From: an uncultured Chloroflexota bacterium
GTDB lineage: Bacteria > Chloroflexota > Anaerolineae > Aggregatilineales > Phototrophicaceae
NCBI GenBank assembly: GCA_937988705.1
Contig: CALKIA010000046.1
Span: 1-14,018 of the forward strand
Length of the DNA: 14,018 nucleotides
Direction: 5' to 3'
The notes below the pieces were generated by a model. It saw nothing but the letters and a program-made list of their open reading frames with translations. It was not told where the DNA came from and searched no databases. Every line of letters starts with the position of its first letter. Position 1 is the first letter of the stretch. Shown here piece after piece: positions 1 through 5,794 of this stretch. Both the position numbers and the translations under genes were made by a program.

Positions 1-38
1 CCATCGGGAATGTGCATGGCGAGAATGGATGGAGACAT
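1..38 (-). CDS. CbiM/NikM-like cobalt/nickel ECF transporter substrate-binding subunit (N-terminal fragment)
   Basis: Only the first codons are in the window, reading leftward from an ATG at 38-36: MSPSILA followed by MHIPDG at the edge. Met-His-Ile-Pro-Asp-Gly is the conserved beginning of the CbiM/NikM S-components of energy-coupling factor transporters, membrane proteins that take up Co2+ or Ni2+. In that family the N-terminal Met-His segment takes part in metal binding. A ribosome-binding sequence (AAGGG, six bases before the ATG) supports the start at 38. The internal ATG at 17-15, which would begin directly with MHIPDG, has no such site. The gene is divergent from the Fur-family regulator, which suits a metal-controlled uptake system. 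Thirteen residues are few, so the call rests on one short but distinctive motif. Whether the metal is nickel or cobalt cannot be told. Confidence 0.62.
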   Translation of the reverse strand, partial: MSPSILAMHIPD

Positions 39-76
39 TAGATGCCCTTCTGTAAGAATTTACATCTGGAATAGAT

Positions 77-90
77 TACAATAGATTGTA
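77..90. promoter_or_regulatory. Candidate Fur-family operator overlapping divergent promoters
   Basis: TACAATAGATTGTA is a perfect inverted repeat with 6-bp arms and a 2-base centre. It sits in the AT-rich gap between the CbiM-like start (38) and the Fur-family start (145). Each arm reads TACAAT, a five-of-six match to the -10 box, on both strands, so a bound repressor could block promoters in both directions. I could not place convincing -35 boxes. Its place beside a metalloregulator gene and a metal transporter gene suggests that the regulator's own operator is here. That link is inferred from position and symmetry only. Confidence 0.5.
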
Positions 91-144
91 GCAAACTGAG
101 GCTATGCATGCCACAACGGGAGTTCACGAAAGGTAGGAGCACCC

Positions 145-576
145 ATGATCGACGTGATTGAGCGCATCAAGGCGCAGGGGGAACGCGTGACTCTGCCACG
201 CCGCCTGGTGATCGAGGCGTTGGGTGGGTCGCACGAGCATCTGACGATCAGCACTTTGCAGGCGCACAGTCAGGCCGCCCATCCCGACCAGCCGATGAGC
301 GATACAACAGTGTATCGCGTGCTGCAATGGCTGAAAGCCCTCGGCCTCGTTTCGCAGACCGACATGGGACAGGCGGGCATGGTCTACGCGCTGATCGACC
401 GCCCCCATCATCATCTCATCTGCCTGAACTGTGGCGGTACGATCATGGTGGACGATGCGCTGTTTGAGTCGCTGCGGGCGACGTTACGCCAGCAGTACAA
501 CTTCAACCCACGCATCGATCACATGGCGATTTACGGCACCTGCGAGCAGTGCGCCCCGTCCGTCGCGGACGCCTGA
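145..576 (+). CDS. Fur-family metal-responsive transcriptional regulator
   Basis: This is a 143-aa protein, typical for Fur/Zur/Nur/PerR repressors. These bind DNA as metal-loaded dimers and shut off metal uptake or stress genes. The winged-helix recognition segment is at about residues 52-69 (SDTTVYRVLQWLKALGLV, matching the family's TVYR helix). The metal-binding part has three histidines (88-90) leading into Cys93-x-x-Cys96, His126, and a second Cys133-x-x-Cys136 pair for structural zinc. The start has a good ribosome-binding site (AGGAG at 135-139, five bases before the ATG). It is divergent from a CbiM/NikM-like transporter gene, so a nickel- or cobalt-responsive (Nur-like) role is the best guess. 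Zur or PerR cannot be excluded from sequence alone. Its stop lies four bases from the convergent P450 stop. Confidence 0.93.
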   Translation: MIDVIERIKAQGERVTLPRRLVIEALGGSHEHLTISTLQAHSQAAHPDQPMSDTTVYRVLQWLKALGLVSQTDMGQAGMVYALIDRPHHHLICLNCGGTIMVDDALFESLRATLRQQYNFNPRIDHMAIYGTCEQCAPSVADA

Positions 577-580
577 GCGA

Positions 581-1912
581 TTACACGGCGACCGGCGTTC
601 GCTGCCCGATCACCTTGACGGTGAAGTTTTTGTGCGGGCCGGGGATCGGCGCGATCTGCGTTTTGAGCCGGTAGTCCGGCGATAACAGCGCGAGATCGAC
701 CTTGTGCACCAGTGTCGCCATGATGAGCATGATTAGCGCTTCGCCCATGCCCGCGCTCAAGCAGGTGCGCGAACCAAGACCATACGGCGCGAACACGCCC
801 GACCGCTGATGTTCGCTGCGCGGCTCGAAGAAGCGTTCCGGGTCGAAAGTGTACGGATCACTATAGATTTCCGGCAGGAAATGCGTGACGCCCGTCGCGA
901 TGAAGACCAACTGCCCCGCCGCAATCGTCTGCCCACCAAACTCAAACGACTTCGCCACGTAGCGCGGCAGCGCTCCCGCCACCGGGTACATCCGCAGCAC
1001 TTCCATGCACGCGCCGTACAGCCAGCGCATTTTGCGCAGTGCATTGAGCGTGAAGTCGCCTTCCGCGAACACGGCATCGACCTCGGCGCGCACTTTCGCC
1101 AGTAGTTCGGGCGCGCGCAGCAGTTCGTAGAGCAGATAGCCGCTCAGGCGCGGCGCATACGCCACCCCGTTGACGAACGGCAGATGGACATAGGCCAGCA
1201 GATCATGACCCCGCAGCGGCTGACCATCCAGCGCGGTGCTGTTGAGCAGCAGATCGACGTAATCGTCCTTCGCTCCCGGCTGCGCCGCGTGCTGATCAAC
1301 GATGCGCTGGAGGAACGCTTCAAAGCGCCGCTTGGCGCGCTGATAGTCCGGCAGTTTGAGCAGAAACGCGGGCTGAAAGGCGACGCCCGAACCGATCAGG
1401 CGGTTGGTGAAGAAGATGATCGCGGCCAATTCGTCGCCGACTTCGGTGTTTTCGGCGGAACGGCTGATGATTTCGATGCATAGGCGTGTCAGCACATCCT
1501 GCACGCGCACCGACTGATCCGGCTGCCAGTCCGCGACCGTCGCGTTGATCAAAGCGATAGCCTGCGGCAGGTAATCGGCGAGCGTGTCACGCGAGAGGCG
1601 CGGCTTGATCAGGCGGCGGTAGTAGCTGTACTGCGGCTCGTCGAGCGTGGGTAGGTAGATGTCGCTGCTCGTCTCTTCGGCCAGCTTGCCGTAAATCGGG
1701 TTGAGCTGGAGATATTCCGAGCCGAGATCGATCAGCAGGTGATTGGCCTGCAAGCCTGCGAGGATGGTGATCTCCCGCCCCGGCACACGCACGCGGTAGA
1801 CCGGCCCGTACTCGTGGTAGGCACGGGTCATAAAACCGATCGCGTCGCTGGTCAGTGACAGGGTGTTCCCCAGCAATGGCAGTCCTTTGACGAGGGGAAT
1901 GGCGTGCGTCAT
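581..1912 (-). CDS. Cytochrome P450 with atypical I-helix and heme-loop motifs
   Basis: This 443-aa soluble P450 is a heme-thiolate enzyme that probably oxidises a small organic substrate. Family marks are the ExxR motif (Glu304-Val-Leu-Arg307), PERF (358-361) and the heme loop FAPYGLGSRTCLSAG with ligand Cys384. Three positions are unusual. In the I helix the usual [AG]-G-x-[DE]-T-[TS] reads Asn248-Gly-Val-Ala251-Tyr252-Ala, so the acid-alcohol pair used for proton delivery and O2 activation is absent. In the heme loop the first aromatic is Tyr377 rather than Phe, and Cys+2 is Ser386 rather than Gly. The N-terminus (GNTLSL, EYGPVYRVRVPG) has no membrane anchor. AAGGGA lies just before the ATG. 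It follows the ligase-SDR-ALDH operon but has its own -10 box. No ferredoxin or reductase gene is nearby. The P450 identity is certain; the substrate is unknown. Confidence 0.94.
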   Translation of the reverse strand: MTHAIPLVKGLPLLGNTLSLTSDAIGFMTRAYHEYGPVYRVRVPGREITILAGLQANHLLIDLGSEYLQLNPIYGKLAEETSSDIYLPTLDEPQYSYYRRLIKPRLSRDTLADYLPQAIALINATVADWQPDQSVRVQDVLTRLCIEIISRSAENTEVGDELAAIIFFTNRLIGSGVAFQPAFLLKLPDYQRAKRRFEAFLQRIVDQHAAQPGAKDDYVDLLLNSTALDGQPLRGHDLLAYVHLPFVNGVAYAPRLSGYLLYELLRAPELLAKVRAEVDAVFAEGDFTLNALRKMRWLYGACMEVLRMYPVAGALPRYVAKSFEFGGQTIAAGQLVFIATGVTHFLPEIYSDPYTFDPERFFEPRSEHQRSGVFAPYGLGSRTCLSAGMGEALIMLIMATLVHKVDLALLSPDYRLKTQIAPIPGPHKNFTVKVIGQRTPVAV

Positions 1913-1956
1913 GGTGTCCCTTTGAGCCGCAAAGTCAGGCGTCAGCTAGTTGAACT

Positions 1957-1968
1957 ATTCAATTGAAT
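1957..1968. promoter_or_regulatory. Palindromic candidate operator in the P450 leader
   Basis: ATTCAATTGAAT is a perfect 12-bp palindrome. An overlapping smaller inverted repeat, TTGAA-cta-TTCAA, lies at 1950-1962. It sits about 10-20 bases downstream of the expected transcription start set by the TATAAT box at 1985-1990. A bound repressor there would obstruct the P450 promoter. No regulator gene of the TetR or MarR type is in the window, so the binding protein is unknown. Confidence 0.42.
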
Positions 1969-1984
1969 GGGTTAAGACAGATGC

Positions 1985-1990
1985 ATTATA
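1985..1990 (-). promoter_or_regulatory. Probable P450 promoter (-10 box)
   Basis: On the minus strand this reads TATAAT, a perfect sigma70 -10 consensus, about 73 bases before the P450 ATG. No good -35 box lies 16-18 bases upstream, so the promoter may need an activator. Its position after the stem-loop that follows the aldehyde dehydrogenase suggests that the P450 is transcribed separately from the ligase operon. Confidence 0.5.
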
Positions 1991-2014
1991 CGAGGATTGC
2001 GGATAATGTGCAGA

Positions 2015-2045
2015 GCGAGGGGACAAACTGTTGATGTCCCCTCGC
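2015..2045 (-). terminator. Strong stem-loop after the aldehyde dehydrogenase gene
   Basis: GCGAGGGGAC (2015-2024) and GTCCCCTCGC (2036-2045) are perfect 10-bp inverted arms around an 11-base loop. They begin nine bases past the aldehyde dehydrogenase stop codon. The place suits a transcription end or an mRNA 3'-end stabiliser for the ligase-SDR-ALDH operon. There is no T-run after the stem on the minus strand, so it is not a textbook intrinsic terminator. Confidence 0.6.
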
Positions 2046-2053
2046 GGAGTGGA

Positions 2054-3451
2054 TTAATCCGTCACCGTGCGCAGATGGAACGACTTCGGGCGGGTGAAGC
2101 TCTCATAGCCGAGAATCGAGAGCGTGCAGCCGCGCCCGCTGTCCTTGATGCCCGTCCACGCGAGTTCGGGATCGAGATAGTCGCAGCGGTTCATGTACCA
2201 TGTCCCCGTATTGACCTGATTGCCGATGCGCAGCGCGGCGTCCACATCCCGCGTCCAAATCGACGCCGTGAGGCCGTAGTGCGTATCATTCATGAGCGCG
2301 ATGGCTTCGGCGTCGTCCTGAACGCGCATGATGCTCATGACCGGGCCAAAGCATTCTTCCGTCATGATGCCCATACTGTGATCAACATTCACGAGGATCT
2401 GCGGCGCGACATATGCCGTTCCCGCTTGATCCGCCGGGAAGAGCGCGGGATCGATTAACGGCTGCGCACCCTGCGCCACCGCCGCGCGAATCTGAGCGCG
2501 CACGGTATCGGCGGCGCGTGTCCGCACTACCGGGCCGAGCGTGGTCGCCGGGTCAAGCGGGTTGCCGAGCACATAAGTCTTGGTTAGATCGACCGCACCC
2601 GCCACGAACTGATCGTAGACAGCGGTATGCACGTATACGCGCTGAATGCCGCAGCACGACTGCCCACTGTTGAACAGGGCGCCGTCAACGACATTTTCGA
2701 TGGCGTGCGCGAGATCGACATCCGGGCGGATATAGGCGGGGTCGCAGCCGCCGAGTTCCATGCCCGCCGCGATGAAACGGCGGCTGGCGGCGGCTTGGAC
2801 GGCGTGACCACCTGCCACCGACCCCGTGAAGGCGACGAAATCCACACGCGGATCATCGATCATGCGCGCCACGTCGTCGTGGCTGGCGTGCAGGTGCTGG
2901 AAGACGCCGTCGGGCAGTCCGGCGGCGCGGAAGGCTTCGGTGAAGCGTTCCGCTACGAGCGGCGATTGATCAGAATGTTTGAGGATGACGCTGTTGCCCG
3001 CCAGAATGGCCGGAACGACCGAGTTGACGGTCGTCAGGTACGGATAATTCCACGGCGCAAGCACCAGCACCACGCCGACCGGCTCGCGGCGGATGAAGCG
3101 CTGAAAGCCATCTTTGGGCTGCGTTGGAATATCGCGCAGGGCGTCCGGCGCAATGCTGATCATATGGTGGCCGCGTTCCTGAAAGCCGCGCTTGATTTCA
3201 AACGGGCTGTAGCGGATCGGGCGGCCCATCTGCATGGTGATTTCCAGGCCGATGGCGTCGGCGTGGTCGACCATGTAGTTGACGGCGCGTTCGCAGATCG
3301 CCATGCGTTCCGCCAGCGGCGTGTGTTTCCAGGTGCGTTGGGCCGCGACCGCCGTGTTCAGCACAGAGTCAATCTGGGCGGCGTCTGCGAGTTCCCGTTC
3401 GACGTAGACCGATCCATCAATCGGCGAGATCGTGGTTTGCACTCTCGACAT
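2054..3451 (-). CDS. NAD(P)-dependent aldehyde dehydrogenase
   Basis: This 465-aa cytosolic enzyme oxidises an aldehyde to its carboxylic acid with NAD(P)+, and is a full-length member of the ALDH superfamily. Visible landmarks are the catalytic Asn135 in PWNYP, cofactor Lys158 in VILKHS, the FTGS loop (208-211), general base Glu232 in MELGG, catalytic Cys266 in FNSGQSCC (followed by a second Cys267), and the EECFGPV segment (365-371) that binds the nicotinamide ribose. The ATG lies three bases beyond the stop of the upstream SDR gene, with no strong ribosome-binding site, so translation is probably coupled. In this operon it would act on the aldehyde made by the SDR, perhaps a gamma-glutamyl-amino aldehyde by analogy with PuuC. 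Family membership is certain; the substrate is inferred from context only. Confidence 0.95.
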   Translation of the reverse strand: MSRVQTTISPIDGSVYVERELADAAQIDSVLNTAVAAQRTWKHTPLAERMAICERAVNYMVDHADAIGLEITMQMGRPIRYSPFEIKRGFQERGHHMISIAPDALRDIPTQPKDGFQRFIRREPVGVVLVLAPWNYPYLTTVNSVVPAILAGNSVILKHSDQSPLVAERFTEAFRAAGLPDGVFQHLHASHDDVARMIDDPRVDFVAFTGSVAGGHAVQAAASRRFIAAGMELGGCDPAYIRPDVDLAHAIENVVDGALFNSGQSCCGIQRVYVHTAVYDQFVAGAVDLTKTYVLGNPLDPATTLGPVVRTRAADTVRAQIRAAVAQGAQPLIDPALFPADQAGTAYVAPQILVNVDHSMGIMTEECFGPVMSIMRVQDDAEAIALMNDTHYGLTASIWTRDVDAALRIGNQVNTGTWYMNRCDYLDPELAWTGIKDSGRGCTLSILGYESFTRPKSFHLRTVTD

Positions 3452-3454
3452 GAT

Positions 3455-4228
3455 CTACTCGGGCGTCGTATAGGCGGACGTGATGCCGCCATCGACCAGG
3501 AAGTTCGCGCCGGTGACGAACGACGATTCGTCGGACGCAAGGAACAGCACGGCGTTCGCAATTTCATGCGCTTCGCCGAAACGACCCATTGGGATATGCA
3601 CCAGACGGCGCTGCTTCTTGGCGTCGGTGTTCAGGTACTTCATCAGCAGTTCGGTGCGCAGGGGGCCGGGGCACAGCGCGTTGACGCGAATGTTTTCGCG
3701 GGCGTGCACCGACGAGAGTTCGCGCGTCATCGACAGAACCGCGCCCTTGCTCGCCGTGTAGGCGAGCTGCGGGGTGGCAGCGCCCAAGGTCGCCACGAAC
3801 GACGCCGTATTGATGATACTGCCACCACCCGCGCGGCGCAGCGCCGGGATGCCGTATTTGCAGCCCAGAAACACACTTTTGACGTTGATCTGCATGGTCA
3901 AATCCCACACATCTTCGCTGGTGTTGATGGCATCATCGTCGTCGGCATGACTGATGCCTGCATTGTTGAACAGCACGTTCAGCAGGCCGTAGGTCGACTC
4001 GGCGGTCTGGATCATGTGCTCACAGTCGGCGGCTTTCGACACATCCGCGCGGACGAAGACCGCTTTGCCGCCCGCCGTTTCGATCTCCTGCACGGTTTTG
4101 TGCCCCGCCGCTTCGTTGATGTCGACGGCGACGACCGCCGCCCCTTCTCTGGCGAACAAGAGCGCGGTGTGATAGCCGATGCCGCTGCCCGCTCCCGTAA
4201 TCAATGCCACTTTGTTGTGCAGACGCAT
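3455..4228 (-). CDS. Classical short-chain dehydrogenase/reductase (SDR)
   Basis: This 257-aa Rossmann-fold oxidoreductase probably interconverts an alcohol and an aldehyde or ketone with NAD(H). Marks in order are the nucleotide loop TGAGSGIG (11-18), Asp36 at the end of strand 2 (favouring NAD over NADP), DV (62-63), NNAG (88-91), and the catalytic tetrad Asn115, Ser143, Tyr157 and Lys161 (YTASK). The C-terminus is the usual VTGANFLVDGG. I chose the ATG at 4228-4226 (MRLHNK). It has AAGGGA upstream and puts the fold at the normal distance from the N-terminus. A longer frame to 4300 would add 24 non-homologous residues and overlap the ligase gene. It lies 26 bases after the ligase stop and three before the ALDH start, so it belongs to the same operon and would supply the aldehyde to the ALDH. 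Confidence 0.94.
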   Translation of the reverse strand: MRLHNKVALITGAGSGIGYHTALLFAREGAAVVAVDINEAAGHKTVQEIETAGGKAVFVRADVSKAADCEHMIQTAESTYGLLNVLFNNAGISHADDDDAINTSEDVWDLTMQINVKSVFLGCKYGIPALRRAGGGSIINTASFVATLGAATPQLAYTASKGAVLSMTRELSSVHARENIRVNALCPGPLRTELLMKYLNTDAKKQRRLVHIPMGRFGEAHEIANAVLFLASDESSFVTGANFLVDGGITSAYTTPE

Positions 4229-4254
4229 GTTCAAAATCCCTTCGGTGTGGACGT

Positions 4255-5637
4255 CTAAATCTGCTCGAAATACCGCTTGCGTTCCCAGTCGGTCACCCAT
4301 TTGTGGAACGCGGACACTTCAGTCCGGTAGAAGTGAGTATAGTGATCCACGACTTCTGCCCCAAAAACGCGCTTGGTGAAGTCACTGGCCGCGAACAAAT
4401 CGACGGCGTGCTCCAGCGTGTAGGGCACGCGCGGCAGACTCTGTGCCTCGTAGATGTTGCCCTCGAAGATCGGTGGCGGCTCAATCTTATTCTGAATGCC
4501 GTCTAAGCCGGAAGCGAGCGCCGCGGCATAGGCCAGATACGGGTTGCAGTCCGCGCCGGGGATGCGGCATTCGATGCGTAGGCTGTTGCCGTGCCCGACG
4601 ACGCGGAAGCCCGCTGTGCGGTTGTCGTAGCTCCATGCGATGCGCGTAGGCGCCCACGAGAAGTCGATGTAACGCTTGTACGAGTTGACGGTCGGTGCGT
4701 AGAAGACCATCACTTCGGGAACGTGCGCCATCCAGCCGCCCAAGAACCAGCGGAAAACATCCGAACCTTCGACCGGGCCAAGTTTGGTATCACCGACAAA
4801 GGCGTTGGCGTCATTCGCCCACAGGCTGAGATGAATGTGCGAGCTCGATCCGGCGGTGGCGTCGGGCGTTGGCTTAGCCATAAAGCTGACGCTCATGCCG
4901 AGCCGCTCCGCCAGTTCTTTGAGGCACTGCTTGAAGACGATGTGTCGATCCGCCATGGTTAGCCCGTCGGCGTAGCGCACATTGAGCTCGTGCTGGCCAT
5001 GCCCCCATTCACCTTTGGAATTTTCAATCGGCACGCCGGAATACTTCAAATGCCGCCGCGCCTCGGCCGTAAACTTTTCCTGCCGCGTCCCTTGCAGCAT
5101 GTGATAATCTTCGATGTACCAGCCGAGCGGCTGCAAATGGTTGTATTCTTTTTCGGCGGCCTGTCGGTAAGAATCTTCATAAGCGTAATATTCAAGCTCC
5201 GACGCCGCCATCACCTGATAGCCGCTCTGCGCCGCCGCGTCGAGCTGCTTACGCACAATCGAACGTGGGGCGACGCTGATGTTCTCGTGCGTCTTTTCGT
5301 CTTTGATATCGCACAGCACTAGCGCCGTCTTGTCCAGCCATGTCGCTAGTCGCAGCGTGTTCATGTCCGGCACGAGATGAAAGTCGCCGTAGCCGTGTTC
5401 CCAGTTGGCGAATTGATAGCCGCGCACCGGGTCCATCTCCATGTTGGTCGTGAGTAGATAATCGCAGGCGTGTGTCCCGGCGCTGGCGATTTCCTCAACG
5501 AAGAATTCGGCGTCGATGCGCTTGCCCATCAAGCGTCCAAAGTGATCGGTGAAGCCGAGGACGATGGTTTCGACTTCCCGCGCATCGACCAGTTCGGAGA
5601 GGGAATCCAAGGTCAGCATCCCATGTATTTTTGTCAT
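4255..5637 (-). CDS. Glutamine synthetase family protein, probable gamma-glutamyl-amine ligase (PuuA/IpuC/GlnA3-4-like)
   Basis: This 460-aa enzyme has the glutamine synthetase fold. It probably joins glutamate to an amine with ATP, giving a gamma-glutamyl amide. The active-site set is present: Glu147 and Glu149 (SELEY), Glu210 and Glu217 (GEWGHGQHE), His267-x-His269, Arg322 in NSYKR, Arg340, and Glu356/Arg358 in RIECR. The C-terminal part (GADCNPYLAYAAALASGLDG) is like PuuA-type ligases. I see no adenylylation site as in housekeeping GlnA. The ATG has AGAGG five bases upstream. It is the first gene of an operon with an SDR and an aldehyde dehydrogenase, which points to amine or amino-alcohol catabolism rather than ammonia assimilation. 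Glutamine synthesis as a side activity is possible. No gamma-glutamyl hydrolase lies beside it. Confidence 0.88.
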   Translation of the reverse strand: MTKIHGMLTLDSLSELVDAREVETIVLGFTDHFGRLMGKRIDAEFFVEEIASAGTHACDYLLTTNMEMDPVRGYQFANWEHGYGDFHLVPDMNTLRLATWLDKTALVLCDIKDEKTHENISVAPRSIVRKQLDAAAQSGYQVMAASELEYYAYEDSYRQAAEKEYNHLQPLGWYIEDYHMLQGTRQEKFTAEARRHLKYSGVPIENSKGEWGHGQHELNVRYADGLTMADRHIVFKQCLKELAERLGMSVSFMAKPTPDATAGSSSHIHLSLWANDANAFVGDTKLGPVEGSDVFRWFLGGWMAHVPEVMVFYAPTVNSYKRYIDFSWAPTRIAWSYDNRTAGFRVVGHGNSLRIECRIPGADCNPYLAYAAALASGLDGIQNKIEPPPIFEGNIYEAQSLPRVPYTLEHAVDLFAASDFTKRVFGAEVVDHYTHFYRTEVSAFHKWVTDWERKRYFEQI

Positions 5638-5682
5638 GCATCCTCTATTCTTGGGCTGAGTTGGCTCGTGATCTGCCAGAAC

Positions 5683-5710
5683 AGTTTAGGCAGTTTAGGC
5701 GACAATGCAA
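5683..5710 (-). promoter_or_regulatory. Candidate promoter of the ligase operon with a tandem 9-bp repeat
   Basis: On the minus strand TTGCAT (5710-5705) and TAAACT (5688-5683) are separated by 16 bases, a reasonable sigma70 arrangement about 45 bases before the ligase ATG. The -10 lies inside a head-to-tail 9-bp repeat (plus strand CAGTTTAGG at 5682-5690 and 5691-5699, directly abutting). Such tandem sites over a -10 could be read by a regulator. No -10 box closer to consensus was found in this gap. Confidence 0.4.
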
Positions 5711-5729
5711 AAAACGGTTAACGGGGGCG

Positions 5730-5758
5730 CTGACTGTGGTTTCGACTTGGTTTAAAAT
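5730..5758 (+). promoter_or_regulatory. Candidate promoter of the GH100-like gene
   Basis: CTGACT (5730-5735) and TAAAAT (5753-5758) are 17 bases apart on the plus strand, a good sigma70 spacing. The predicted start near 5765 leaves about a 30-base leader containing the GAGGAGG ribosome-binding site. It is back to back with the ligase promoter in the 157-base gap, so the two genes could share a regulator. Confidence 0.45.
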
Positions 5759-5794
5759 CAGCGGATTATCAGGTTGGAGTGAGGAGGCGTGCTG

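Noticed and set aside
2627..4258. A 543-codon open frame on the plus strand
   Set aside because: It is the exact antisense of the ALDH and SDR genes, whose catalytic motifs are intact. Its Arg/Asp/His-rich composition is what antisense of high-GC genes gives, and it matches no family I know.
4229..4300. A longer SDR start overlapping the ligase gene
   Set aside because: The added 24 residues precede the usual SDR opening, and the ATG at 4228 has its own ribosome-binding site.
4255..5637. Housekeeping glutamine synthetase (GlnA)
   Set aside because: No adenylylation site is seen, the C-terminal region is PuuA-like, and the gene sits with an SDR and an ALDH.
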